A stretch of 60,518 nucleotides of DNA from Gammaproteobacteria bacterium. GTDB taxonomy: Bacteria > Pseudomonadota > Gammaproteobacteria > Steroidobacterales > Steroidobacteraceae. How positions within the stretch are numbered: position 1 is the first letter of the stretch; each line of letters begins with the position of its first letter. The stretch spans positions 1 through 60,518 of the forward strand of contig JAHEAZ010000010.1 in NCBI GenBank assembly GCA_024642505.1, read 5' to 3'. Shown piece after piece: positions 25,521 through 34,220 of the stretch. Under the pieces are notes generated by a model, which was not told where the DNA came from, ran no database searches, and worked only from the letters and a program-made list of their open reading frames with translations. The translations under genes were made by a program, and so were the position numbers.

Positions 25521-26615
25521 ATGCAACGGCGTCGATTGATTCAAGGGCTCGGTCTCGGAGCGGTTGCGGCGATGACTGGGGCCTGCGCGCGCGAGGAGAA
25601 GGCCGCGGTAGCGGAAGACAAACAGACTTTCGAATGGCGGATGGCCACGACCTGGCCGCCGAATTTCCCCGGCCTGGGCACCGGTGCCAGCAATCTGGCT
25701 AGCATGATCGAGGCTTGCAGCGGCGGCCGCCTGACAATCAAGGTCTACGGTGCGAACGAGCTGGTGCCCGCTTTCGAGGTCTTTGACGCGGTGTCCAGCG
25801 GAACTGCCGAGATGGGCCACGGTGCGGCGTACTACTGGAAAGGCAAGATTCCATGCGCATCTTTCTTCGCGGCCGTTCCGTACGGGCTGATCGCGAGCGA
25901 GATGAACGGCTGGTTTTACTATGGCGGTGGCCTCGAGCTGTGGAAGGAGGCGTATGCGCCTTTTGGCGTCATCCCGATGCCCGGCGGCAATTCCGGTACG
26001 CAGATGGGCGGCTGGTTCCGCAAGGAGATCAACAGCGTCGGCGATCTGAAAGGCTTGAAGATGCGCATTCCCGGCATCGGTGGCGAAGCGCTTGCACGTG
26101 CGGGCGGTACGCCCGTCACCTTGCCCGGCGGCGAGATCTTCACCGCGCTCGAGACGGGTGCGATTGATGCCACCGAATGGGTCGGTCCCTACAATGATCT
26201 TGCTTTCGGGTTGTATAAGGCGGCCAAGTTTTACTACTACCCGGGTTGGCACGAGCCGGGCACGACGCTCGAGGCGATCATCAACCAGAAAGCATTCGAT
26301 GCGCTGCCGGCCGACCTTCAGCAGATCGTTTTGACCTGCTGCCACGCGGTCAATGAAAGCATGCTGGCAGAATTCACCGCGCGAAACAGCGAGGCGCTGC
26401 AGACCCTGATCAACGATCACGGCGTGCAGGTGAAGCCTTTCCCGGATGAAGTGCTCAAGCGACTGCGCCAGTTGTCCGAGGAGGTCATCGCTGAGGGCGT
26501 TGCCAAGGATCCGCTCTATGCGCGGGTTTACGAATCGGTGACCGCTTTCCAGAAGCGTTCTGCGGCGTACCAGAAGGTAGCTGAGCAGGCCTATCTGCGG
26601 GCGCGCGAATTGTAG
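25521..26615 (+). CDS. TRAP transporter substrate-binding protein (DctP, TakP-like), Tat-type lipoprotein
   Basis: Periplasmic solute receptor of 364 aa. Residues 1-22 show a twin-arginine-like start QRRRLIQG and a lipobox-like MTGAC (Cys22), suggesting Tat export and lipid anchoring; tatABC lies just upstream. The mature protein has the TakP/alpha-keto-acid-binding subgroup sequence: TWPPNFPGLGTGA, the helix around PAFEVFDAVSSGTAEMGHGAAYYWKGK, MRIPGIGGE with the carboxylate-binding Arg, and ATEWVGPYNDLAFGL. A 2-oxo acid or similar carboxylate ligand is inferred. AAGGGG box precedes ATG 25521. Its permeases are encoded convergently at 26722-28618. Confidence 0.9.
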   Translation: MQRRRLIQGLGLGAVAAMTGACAREEKAAVAEDKQTFEWRMATTWPPNFPGLGTGASNLASMIEACSGGRLTIKVYGANELVPAFEVFDAVSSGTAEMGHGAAYYWKGKIPCASFFAAVPYGLIASEMNGWFYYGGGLELWKEAYAPFGVIPMPGGNSGTQMGGWFRKEINSVGDLKGLKMRIPGIGGEALARAGGTPVTLPGGEIFTALETGAIDATEWVGPYNDLAFGLYKAAKFYYYPGWHEPGTTLEAIINQKAFDALPADLQQIVLTCCHAVNESMLAEFTARNSEALQTLINDHGVQVKPFPDEVLKRLRQLSEEVIAEGVAKDPLYARVYESVTAFQKRSAAYQKVAEQAYLRAREL

Positions 26616-26645
26616 AAGACACGGTCGCCCGTTTGACAGACAGGC

Positions 26646-26706
26646 CCGGCCCGTTGCGACGGGGACGGTCCCCGCAGAGGACTGTCCCCTCCTCGCAACG
26701 GGCCGG
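26646..26706. repeat. REP/BIME-like inverted repeat between convergent TRAP genes
   Basis: Left arm 26646-26666 and right arm 26684-26706 share CCGGCCCGTTGCGA and GGGGAC as reverse complements with a small 2-bp asymmetry. The core reads GGGGACGGTCCCC and then GGACTGTCCCC. It sits between the stop codons of the binding-protein and large-permease genes and could act as a bidirectional terminator. Confidence 0.75.
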
Positions 26707-26721
26707 CTACTTGCGCGCCGA

Positions 26722-28107
26722 TCAGTTGGTGTAGACGACCTTCGGCAGCCACGTGGCCAGTTCCGGCCACATCGTCAGCACGAGCAGCATCAATAGCTGT
26801 ATCAGCACGAACGGCAGCGCGCCCCAGTAGATATCCGCGGTCCTGACCGATGGCGGTGAGACTCCGCGCAGGTAAAAGAGCGCAAAGCCAAAGGGCGGCG
26901 TCAGGAACGACGTCTGCAGGTTCACCGCGATCATCACCCCAAGCCACACAGGGTCGACGCCCATGGCCATCAGCACCGGCGCCACGATCGGCACCACGAT
27001 GTAGGTGATCTCGATGAAGTCGATGATGAAGCCGAGCAGGAACATCGCCAGCATCACCAGTGCCAGCGCCCCGTTGCGGCCGCCAGGCAGGTCGGTCAGC
27101 AGTTCGTGTACTACGGTGTCGCCGCCAAGGCCGCGAAACACCAAGGAGAACACCGAGGCGCCGATCAGGATCATGAAGACCATGGACGTCAGCCGCACGG
27201 TTCCGCGCATCACGTCCCGCAAGCGCTCGAGGCTGAGAGCGCGGCGCAGCAAGCCCAGGATCATGGCGCCGACGGCGCCGACCGCCGCGGCCTCGGTCGG
27301 CGTGGCAATTCCGGCCAGGATCGAGCCCAGCACCGCCATGATCAGCACCAGCGGCACCACCAGCGCACCGATGAGCCGGAGGGCGAACTGGCTGCGCGAC
27401 TCCGGTGCCGTGCTGCTGCGCTCGAGTGCCGGCATCGACGCCGGGTGCAGCCAGGCCTTGATGAGCACATAGGTGATGTACAGGCCTACCAGCACCAGAC
27501 CGGGCAGCAGCGCACCGACGAACAAGTCGCCTACGGACACCGTGTCGGGCGAGTAATTGCCCATCCGCAACTGCGCCTGCTGAAAGCCACTCGACAACAC
27601 GTCGCCGAGCAGCACCAGGATGATGGAGGGCGGAATGATCTGCCCGAGAGTACCCGAGGCGCAAATTGTGCCGGTGGCGACCTTGGGGTCGTAACCGTGC
27701 TTCAGCATGACCGGCAGGGACAGCAGTCCCATGGTCACGACGGTGGCGCCGACGATGCCGGTGCTCGCGGCCAATAGCGCACCGACGATCACGACGGCTA
27801 CGGCCAGGCCGCCACGCACCCGGCCAAACAGCATACCCAGCGTTTCCAGCAGGTCGTCGGCGATCCGCGCCCGTTCCAGCACCAGTCCCATGAAAATGAA
27901 CAACGGCACGGCCATCAGGGTTTCGTTGTTCATGGAGCCGAAGATGCGGCTTGGCAGGGCTTCGAGATAGCCCATGTCGAACACCCCAAGAGCCGCAGCC
28001 CCGCTGGCGAACAGCAGTGAGACCCCGGCAAGCGTCAGGGCGACCGGATAGCCCGCCAGCAGCGAGCCCACCACCAGAACGAACAGCAATAGCGGTAACC
28101 ACTCCAA
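26722..28107 (-). CDS. TRAP transporter large permease subunit (DctM)
   Basis: 461 aa membrane protein with about 12-13 helices that forms the sodium-coupled transport channel. It starts LEWLPLLLFVLVVGSLLAGYPVALTLAGVSLLF, and contains GLVLERARIADDLLETLG, the conserved GATVVTMGLLSLPVMLKHGYD and the LTPPFGFALFYLRGV loop. The start is assigned to a TTG at 28107, one base after the dctQ stop, with GGGGCGA upstream. Works with DctQ and the lipoprotein receptor coded on the opposite strand. Confidence 0.92.
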   Translation of the reverse strand: MEWLPLLLFVLVVGSLLAGYPVALTLAGVSLLFASGAAALGVFDMGYLEALPSRIFGSMNNETLMAVPLFIFMGLVLERARIADDLLETLGMLFGRVRGGLAVAVVIVGALLAASTGIVGATVVTMGLLSLPVMLKHGYDPKVATGTICASGTLGQIIPPSIILVLLGDVLSSGFQQAQLRMGNYSPDTVSVGDLFVGALLPGLVLVGLYITYVLIKAWLHPASMPALERSSTAPESRSQFALRLIGALVVPLVLIMAVLGSILAGIATPTEAAAVGAVGAMILGLLRRALSLERLRDVMRGTVRLTSMVFMILIGASVFSLVFRGLGGDTVVHELLTDLPGGRNGALALVMLAMFLLGFIIDFIEITYIVVPIVAPVLMAMGVDPVWLGVMIAVNLQTSFLTPPFGFALFYLRGVSPPSVRTADIYWGALPFVLIQLLMLLVLTMWPELATWLPKVVYTN

Positions 28108-28108
28108 G

Positions 28109-28618
28109 TCAGTCGCCCCTGCGTAACAGCGCGATGCTGCGCATGGCCATCGCCAGCCCCTGGATCGCAAGCAGCGCCGCCATCAGTGGGATGACCGCCT
28201 TCAGCAGATAGAGTGCGGGCAGGCCACCGGCCTCGCGTGAACGCTCACCGACGCTCCAGGAACTCAGCAGGTACGGCAGGCTTTCATAGACGACATAGCT
28301 GCAGAACGGCAGCAGGAACAGGATGGTGCCGACCAGGTCGATAAACGCGCGCCGCCGTTCCGAGAGACCCCGATAGATGACGTCGACGCGAACCTGCTCG
28401 TCGTGCTTCAGGGTGTAACCAGCGCCGATCATGAACACGAGGGCGTGCATCCAGGTAAGCGATTCCTGCATCCACAACCAGCCGCTGTCGAAGGCATAGC
28501 GCAACACGACGACCAGGAAGCCGGTCAGCGCCAGGCTGAGGGTCAGCCACGAAATCGCGCGCCCGGTCCACTCGGCCAGGGCGTCAAGCGCCGAGGCGGC
28601 TCGTTCCAGAGTAGTCAA
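28109..28618 (-). CDS. TRAP transporter small permease subunit (DctQ)
   Basis: 169 aa with four membrane helices; the sequence WLWMQESLTWMHALVFMIGAGYTLKHDEQVRVDVIY is the conserved DctQ core. Small partner that stabilises DctM. A TTG start at 28618 has GGAG seven bases upstream and lies within the end of the TPR gene (4-bp overlap). The order DctQ-DctM is usual; here it follows a TPR gene and trkH. Confidence 0.9.
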   Translation of the reverse strand: MTTLERAASALDALAEWTGRAISWLTLSLALTGFLVVVLRYAFDSGWLWMQESLTWMHALVFMIGAGYTLKHDEQVRVDVIYRGLSERRRAFIDLVGTILFLLPFCSYVVYESLPYLLSSWSVGERSREAGGLPALYLLKAVIPLMAALLAIQGLAMAMRSIALLRRGD

Positions 28619-28944
28619 GGGGCTACTCCACGATCCTTCCCCAGGCGCTTAAGGAATACCGTCATCTCGCGCGCCGCCTGCATGTCGCCCTGCGCCGTGG
28701 CGGCCGCAATGCCATGCCGGTACGCCTCCACCGCGCGATCTGTGGTGCCGGTCCGCGAATAAGCCTGGCCGAGTACTTTCCACGCGGCAGAGTACCCCGG
28801 ATTGAGCTCAATTGCATGGCGCAGGTGGGAAATAGCCGCGACGAGGTCGCCTTCCTTCAGGCATTCGTTGCCCAGGGAAAAGCGCAGCAGGGGCGAGTCC
28901 TGGCCGCGCTGGAGCATCAGTTCCAGGTTCTGCCTGAGCCCCAT
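28615..28944 (-). CDS. Small TPR-repeat protein
   Basis: 109 aa, cytoplasmic, with about two to three tetratricopeptide motifs: LLRFSLGNECLKEGDLVAAISHLRHAIELNPGYSAAWKVLGQAYSRTGTTDRAVEAYRHGI. Such proteins bind partner proteins; no specific partner is known. Its ATG (28944) comes one base after the trkH stop (TGAGATG) and its own end overlaps dctQ. It is thus coupled to both a potassium channel and a TRAP transporter. Confidence 0.82.
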   Translation of the reverse strand: MGLRQNLELMLQRGQDSPLLRFSLGNECLKEGDLVAAISHLRHAIELNPGYSAAWKVLGQAYSRTGTTDRAVEAYRHGIAAATAQGDMQAAREMTVFLKRLGKDRGVAP

Positions 28945-28945
28945 C

Positions 28946-30397
28946 TCACTTGCGCCAGAAATCCGGCGTGAACAGCAGCAGCAGCGTGAAGACTTCCAAG
29001 CGTCCGGCCAGCATGGCGACGGTGCATACCCACTTCGCGGCGTCCGGAATGTCCCGGTAGCTAACGAAGACGTCGCCGAGGCCCGGACCAACGTTGTTGA
29101 GGGTGGCCGCCACAGCCGACCATGCCGTGACCTGGTCGAGACCGAAGGTCATGAGCAGCATCATCATGACACCGAAGACGACGAAGTAGACGGCGAAGAA
29201 CCCAGCGACCGCGCTGATGACCTGCGGCGGGACCACGCGCCCGGACAGCTTGACCGGGATCTGGGCGTTCGGGTGGACCAGTTGCTTGAACTGCACCGCG
29301 GCCTGCTTGACGACGATCAGCCAGCGGATGACCTTCATGCCGCCGGTGGTACCGCCGGCGCAGCCACTGATGAACGAGATCAGCATCAGCAGCGCCGGTA
29401 GCGCGCCGGGCCAGTTGGCGAAATCGTGGGTGACGTAGCCCGTGCCCGTGTGCAGCGAGACCACCTGCAGCGCCGCGAAGCGCAGCGACTTGAGTGGGTG
29501 GTCGAGGTAGTTGGTCGCCGAGAGGTACACCGTCGTGATGACGATGATTGTCGTCACCAGCCAGAAGTAGGCCTTGAACTCCGGGTCACGCCAGTAGAGT
29601 TTCGGGTCGCGGTTGCGGAACACCGTGAAGTGCAGCGCGAAGCTCGCGCCGCCAAGAAACATGAAAACGGTCGCGACTGCGTCGATGGTGGCGCTGTCGA
29701 AATGGCCGAGGCTGGCGTCGTAGGGCGAGAACCCGCCGGTCGACGTGGTGCTGAAAGCATGACCGATGGCGTCGAAGGGCGACATCCCCGCGAGCAGGTA
29801 GCCGGCTGCGCAGGCGATGGTCAGCAGCACGTACACGCCCCACAGAGCGCGGGCCGTCTGGGCGATGCGCGGCGTCAGCTTCTGGTCCTTGACGGGACCC
29901 GGCGTCTCGGCCTTAAACAGCGACATGCCGCCGATGCCAAGCATCGGCATCAGCGCGACGGCTAGCACGATGATGCTCATCCCACCCAGCCACTGGATCT
30001 GCTGGCGGTAGTACAAGATCGAGCGCGGCAGAGAGTCGAGGCCGACGATGACGGTGGCGCCCGTCGTGCTGAAGCCCGAGACGGCCTCGAACACTGCGTC
30101 GGTGAAAGACAGCGCCGGGACGTCCGAGATCAGCAGCGGCGTCGCGCCCGCAAGCCCCAGGCAGACCCAGAACAGCGCGACGATCAGGAAGCCGTCCCGC
30201 AGGCGCAGGTCGCGCCGCACCTTGCGAACCGGAAAGTAGAGCGCTGCGCCGACGATGCCCACGACGACGAAGGCGCCGACGAATGGGTACCAGTGGTCGT
30301 CGCCGTAATACAGGGAAACGCCGACCGGCGGCAGCATCGTGAGGCTGAACAGCGCAAGCATCAGGCCGAGGATGCGCTGAACCATTGACAGGTGCAT
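28946..30397 (-). CDS. trkH: Potassium uptake protein TrkH
   Basis: 483 aa membrane channel with the fourfold M1-P-M2 design. The filter loops are visible as VSGFSTTGATV, FSTTSTGGFSPYD, LHTGTGYVTHD and GCAGGTTGGMKVIR, ending with LNNVGPGLGDV. Conducts K+ into the cell with TrkA as gating ring. It lies 18 bp downstream of trkA on the same strand, the usual trk pairing. First ATG at 30397; a second in-frame ATG follows four codons later. Confidence 0.95.
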   Translation of the reverse strand: MHLSMVQRILGLMLALFSLTMLPPVGVSLYYGDDHWYPFVGAFVVVGIVGAALYFPVRKVRRDLRLRDGFLIVALFWVCLGLAGATPLLISDVPALSFTDAVFEAVSGFSTTGATVIVGLDSLPRSILYYRQQIQWLGGMSIIVLAVALMPMLGIGGMSLFKAETPGPVKDQKLTPRIAQTARALWGVYVLLTIACAAGYLLAGMSPFDAIGHAFSTTSTGGFSPYDASLGHFDSATIDAVATVFMFLGGASFALHFTVFRNRDPKLYWRDPEFKAYFWLVTTIIVITTVYLSATNYLDHPLKSLRFAALQVVSLHTGTGYVTHDFANWPGALPALLMLISFISGCAGGTTGGMKVIRWLIVVKQAAVQFKQLVHPNAQIPVKLSGRVVPPQVISAVAGFFAVYFVVFGVMMMLLMTFGLDQVTAWSAVAATLNNVGPGLGDVFVSYRDIPDAAKWVCTVAMLAGRLEVFTLLLLFTPDFWRK

Positions 30398-30415
30398 GGG
30401 CAGGATACCGCTGGT

Positions 30416-31792
30416 TCAGCGCAGGCGCGCGCCGGCCTGGAACAGCCTGCCGACCGCCTCGACATGGCGGCGATCGGTGAGGAACAGGATGACGTGGTCG
30501 TCCGCCTCGATGACGGTGTCGTGGTGTGCCATGATGACATCGCTGCCGCGGACGATGGCGCCGAGCGTGGTGCCAGGTGGCAACACGATGTCCTCGATCG
30601 TCCGGCCGACGACAGGCGAGCTGTGCGAGTCACCGTGAGCGATGGCCTCGATGGCCTCGGCGGCGCCGCGCCGCAAAGAATGCACGCGCGCGACGTCGCC
30701 TCGCCTGACGTGAGCCAGAAGCGCGCCGATGGTGATGGTCTGCGGCGATATGGCCACATCGATCGTACCGCCTTCCATCAGCTCTGCGTAGGACGGCTTG
30801 TTGATCAGTGCCATGACGCGATGGGCGCCAAGGCGCTTGGCCAGCATCGCGGAGAGGATATTGGCTTCCTCGGCATTGGTCAGCGACACGAACACGTCCG
30901 CGTCGTCGATGTTTTCCTCCAGTAGCAGTTCCTCGTCGGCTGCGTCGCCGGAGAGAACAAGCGTCCGGTTGAGGATCTCCGCGGCCCGGCGCGCGCGTTT
31001 CGGGTCGCGCTCTATCAGCTTGACCTGGTTGCTCGCCTCCAGGGCCCGGGCCAGGCGGAAGCCGATGTTGCCTGCGCCGGCAATGACCACCCGCTTGACC
31101 GGATCTTCCTCCGTGCGGAGCTCCTTCATCATCGTCCGGATGTCGTCCCGTGCGGCAATGAAGAAGACCTCGTCGCCCGCCTCGATGACCGTGTCGCCCT
31201 CGGGCTGGATGCTGCGGCCCTTGCGGTAGATGGCGGCCACCCGCACGTCGCGTTTCGGGATGTGATCGCGTAACTCCCGTAACTGGTGGCCGACCAGCTG
31301 ACCACCCTCGACCGCGCGCATGCCGATGAGCCGAACCCGCCCGCCGGCGAAATCGAGGACCTGCAAGGCGCCCGGATAGCGTATCAACCGGCCGACGTGC
31401 TCGGTCACCAGCTGCTCGGGACTGATCATCACGTCGACGTGCAGCCCACCTTCCTGGAACAGCTCCGGGCGCAGCGAGTAATCCGAGGAGCGGATGCGGG
31501 CGATCTTGGTCGGTGTACCGTACAACGAGTGGGCAACCTGGCAGGCCACCATGTTGACCTCGTCGCTGTTGGTGAGCGCGACGATCATGTCGGCGGTCTC
31601 ACAGCCAGCGGCCTCGAGGATGGCCGGGTGTGCGGCATTGCCGACCACGGTCCGGATATCCAGCCGGTCCTGCAGGTCGCGCAGGATCTCGTCATTGGTG
31701 TCCACGACCGTGACGGCGTTGGCCTGCTCGCGGGAAAGCTGGTATGCGGCGGTACGTCCGACCTGGCCGGCGCCAAGAATGATGATTTTCAA
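30416..31792 (-). CDS. trkA: Trk potassium system regulatory protein TrkA
   Basis: 458 aa cytosolic NAD(H)-binding regulator with two RCK halves. The first Rossmann motif is GAGQVGRTAA (about 7-16) and the second GAGNIGFRLA (about 239-248), each followed by a TrkA-C domain. The start is a TTG at 31792 (MKIIILGAG), and no better start exists. Located just upstream of trkH. The 106-bp gap before uvrD may contain its promoter. Confidence 0.95.
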   Translation of the reverse strand: MKIIILGAGQVGRTAAYQLSREQANAVTVVDTNDEILRDLQDRLDIRTVVGNAAHPAILEAAGCETADMIVALTNSDEVNMVACQVAHSLYGTPTKIARIRSSDYSLRPELFQEGGLHVDVMISPEQLVTEHVGRLIRYPGALQVLDFAGGRVRLIGMRAVEGGQLVGHQLRELRDHIPKRDVRVAAIYRKGRSIQPEGDTVIEAGDEVFFIAARDDIRTMMKELRTEEDPVKRVVIAGAGNIGFRLARALEASNQVKLIERDPKRARRAAEILNRTLVLSGDAADEELLLEENIDDADVFVSLTNAEEANILSAMLAKRLGAHRVMALINKPSYAELMEGGTIDVAISPQTITIGALLAHVRRGDVARVHSLRRGAAEAIEAIAHGDSHSSPVVGRTIEDIVLPPGTTLGAIVRGSDVIMAHHDTVIEADDHVILFLTDRRHVEAVGRLFQAGARLR

Positions 31793-31898
31793 CGGGGTCC
31801 TGCTCTGATGGCGGTTAGGACCGACTTCCGGGCTGGGATTCTAACAGAGGGCCGGTTGCGAGCAGTAAGCCGGGCACGAATGGCGGCCGGCGCGTGGC

Positions 31899-34112
31899 TC
31901 ACATTGCTTCCAGCTTCGCGTAGGCGTACATGAGCCATTTCTGGCCGGCCTGCTCGAAATTGACCTGGACCTGCTGATTGGCACCGTTGCCCTCGTAGCG
32001 AATGACTACGCCCTCGCCGAATTTCGGGTGACGCACGCGCGCACCCAGCCGTATCGGCGTGTCTTCGCCGGCGGCCGGCTGGCGCGGCTTGATTGTGTCC
32101 GGGGTGGCCTTCGAGGCATGACGCCGGTGGCCTGGGTGGCGCGCGCCGTCAGGGTCGTAGAGCGGCCTGGACACGGACAGGCGGGGGCGGACTTCCTCGA
32201 CCAGCGCCGCCGGAATCTCGCCCAGGAAGCGTGACGGAGCACGATACTCAGTCCGGCCGTAGATTCGCCGGCTCTCGGCGTGACTGAGGTACAGTCGCTG
32301 CATCGCGCGGGTGATACCGACGTAGCAGAGTCGCCGCTCCTCCGGTAACTTCTCCAGGTCAAAGGCAGAGCGCTCGGAGGGAAACAGTCCCTCTTCCAGG
32401 CCGACCACAAACACGGTCGGGAACTCGAGTCCCTTGGCGCTGTGCAGGGTCATCAGCTGCACGCTGTCCCGGCCGTCGGCCGCCTGCGTCTCGCCGGACT
32501 CGAGGCTCGCGTGGGCCAGGAACGACGATAACAACGGCAGGTCGTCATCGAGTTCGGGATGGAAGCCCTCGGCGGCGTTGACCAGCTCGTCCAGGTTCTC
32601 GACGCGCGCCTCGCCACGTGTGTCGTGCTCGCGGGCGTGATGCTCCCTCAGTCCCGAGCCCTCGATGACGGCGCGCACCTGCTCGTGCAGTTCCAGGCTG
32701 TCGATCTCTAACGCCAGCCGTTCTACCAGCTCGATAAAGTTGTTGAGCGCCGTCGCGGCGCGGGTCGACAACGAGGGTAACGCCGCCTGTGCCGCATCCC
32801 ACAGCGGCACACCCTGCGCACGGGCGAGTTCACGTACACGGTCGAGCGTCGACGGTCCGATGCCGCGGGTCGGCAAGTTGACCACCCGCTCGAATGAGCC
32901 ATCGTCCGAGCGGGTCTGGGTCAGCCTCAGATAGGCCAGTGCGTCCTTGATCTCCGCCCGCTCGAAGAACCGCAGTCCACCGTAGACGCGGTAAGGAATG
33001 CGCGCGTTGACCAAAGCCTCCTCGAACGAACGGGACTGGGCATTCGAGCGGTAGAGCACGGCAGCGCTGGCCAGCGGCAGCCCGTTGCGGGCATGTTCGC
33101 GGATTCGCTCGATGACGAAATCCGCCTCGTCGCGCTCGTTGAACGCAGCATAGAGCCGAATGGGCTCGCCCCCCGGGGCCGCCGTCCAGAGTTCCTTTCC
33201 CAGGCGGTCCTCGTTGCGCCGGATCACTTCGTTTGCAGCGCCGAGAATGACGCCGGTCGAGCGGTAGTTCTGCTCGAGCTTGAAAACCGTCGCCCCGAAG
33301 TCGCGGCGGAAGTTCTGCATGTTCTCCACGCGCGCGCCACGCCAGCGGTAAATCGACTGGTCGTCGTCGCCGACGACGAACGGCACCCCGGAGGCGCCAC
33401 AGATGAGCTTGACCCAGTCGTACTGGATGCCATTGGTGTCCTGGAACTCGTCCACCAGGACGTGCCGGAAGCGGTGCCGGTAGAAGTCGGCCAATGGTGG
33501 CTGGTCGCGGATGACCTCGAAGCTCCGCAGCAACAGTTCGGCGAAATCAACTACGCCCTGCTGATCGCAACGCCTCTGGTAGAGATCGTAGAGCCGGATC
33601 AGCTCGCGCCGAGTCGGGTCGCCGCGGTCCTGCAGGTGCTTTGGACGGCGACCCTCGTCCTTTTCCCGGTTAATGAAGCCCTGGACCTCGCGCGGCACCC
33701 AGCGCTGTTCGTCGAGGTTCTGCTCCTTCAGCAGCTTGCGCACCAGCCGGTACTGGTCGTCGTTGTCGAGGATCTGGAATGTCTGCGGCAGGCTGGCTTC
33801 CCGCCAGTGGCGGCGAAGCAGGCGGTGGGCGATTCCGTGGAAGGTGCCGACCCACAACGTGCTGCCCGGAATGTCGAGCAGCGACTCGATGCGGCCGCGC
33901 ATCTCGGTTGCGGCCTTGTTGGTGAAGGTGACTGCCAGCAATCCCTGTGGGGCCACCCCGGTTTCCTCGATCAGCCACGCCGCGCGGTGGGTCAGCACAC
34001 GGGTCTTGCCACTGCCCGCGCCGGCGAGGACCAGGGTCGGCGACAGCGGCGCGCTCACGGCGGCGCGCTGCGCCTCGTTGAGCGCATCGAGGAGGGGATG
34101 GGAACCGGTCAT
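31899..34112 (-). CDS. uvrD: DNA helicase II (UvrD)
   Basis: 737 aa superfamily 1A helicase acting in nucleotide excision and mismatch repair. Walker A is AGAGSGKTRVL (30-40), Walker B DEFQDTN, motif III GDDDQSIYRWRGA, motif V/VI TLHSAKGLEFPTVFVVGLEEG and VGITRAMQRLY. The C-terminal region LGARVRHPKFGEGVVI is the Tudor-like domain that contacts RNA polymerase and distinguishes UvrD/PcrA from Rep. Length is normal. Confidence 0.96.
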   Translation of the reverse strand: MTGSHPLLDALNEAQRAAVSAPLSPTLVLAGAGSGKTRVLTHRAAWLIEETGVAPQGLLAVTFTNKAATEMRGRIESLLDIPGSTLWVGTFHGIAHRLLRRHWREASLPQTFQILDNDDQYRLVRKLLKEQNLDEQRWVPREVQGFINREKDEGRRPKHLQDRGDPTRRELIRLYDLYQRRCDQQGVVDFAELLLRSFEVIRDQPPLADFYRHRFRHVLVDEFQDTNGIQYDWVKLICGASGVPFVVGDDDQSIYRWRGARVENMQNFRRDFGATVFKLEQNYRSTGVILGAANEVIRRNEDRLGKELWTAAPGGEPIRLYAAFNERDEADFVIERIREHARNGLPLASAAVLYRSNAQSRSFEEALVNARIPYRVYGGLRFFERAEIKDALAYLRLTQTRSDDGSFERVVNLPTRGIGPSTLDRVRELARAQGVPLWDAAQAALPSLSTRAATALNNFIELVERLALEIDSLELHEQVRAVIEGSGLREHHAREHDTRGEARVENLDELVNAAEGFHPELDDDLPLLSSFLAHASLESGETQAADGRDSVQLMTLHSAKGLEFPTVFVVGLEEGLFPSERSAFDLEKLPEERRLCYVGITRAMQRLYLSHAESRRIYGRTEYRAPSRFLGEIPAALVEEVRPRLSVSRPLYDPDGARHPGHRRHASKATPDTIKPRQPAAGEDTPIRLGARVRHPKFGEGVVIRYEGNGANQQVQVNFEQAGQKWLMYAYAKLEAM

Positions 34113-34128
34113 GGGCCGCGCATTCTAC

Positions 34129-34220
34129 AGAAAAGGGGACAGTCCCATTTCCCTCCCACTGCAACCTGGCCGTCTCGCGGCCACCGCCTAGAAGGAAAAG
34201 ACTGGAATGTCCCCTTTTCT
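34129..34220. repeat. REP/BIME-like inverted repeat upstream of uvrD
   Basis: AGAAAAGGGGACAGTCCCA at 34129-34147 pairs with 34203-34220, of which the outer 13 bp are exact reverse complements. The 55-bp interior has its own small hairpin TGGCCG-TCTCG-CGGCCA. The right arm touches the stop codon of the AI-2E-family gene. It lies between uvrD (start 34112) and the upstream gene on the same strand. Confidence 0.72.

Noticed and set aside
26591-28102. 503-codon open frame overlapping the DctM gene on the same strand
   Set aside because: The alternative frame encodes clear TRAP permease sequence; this one is Arg/Gly/His rich and without motifs.
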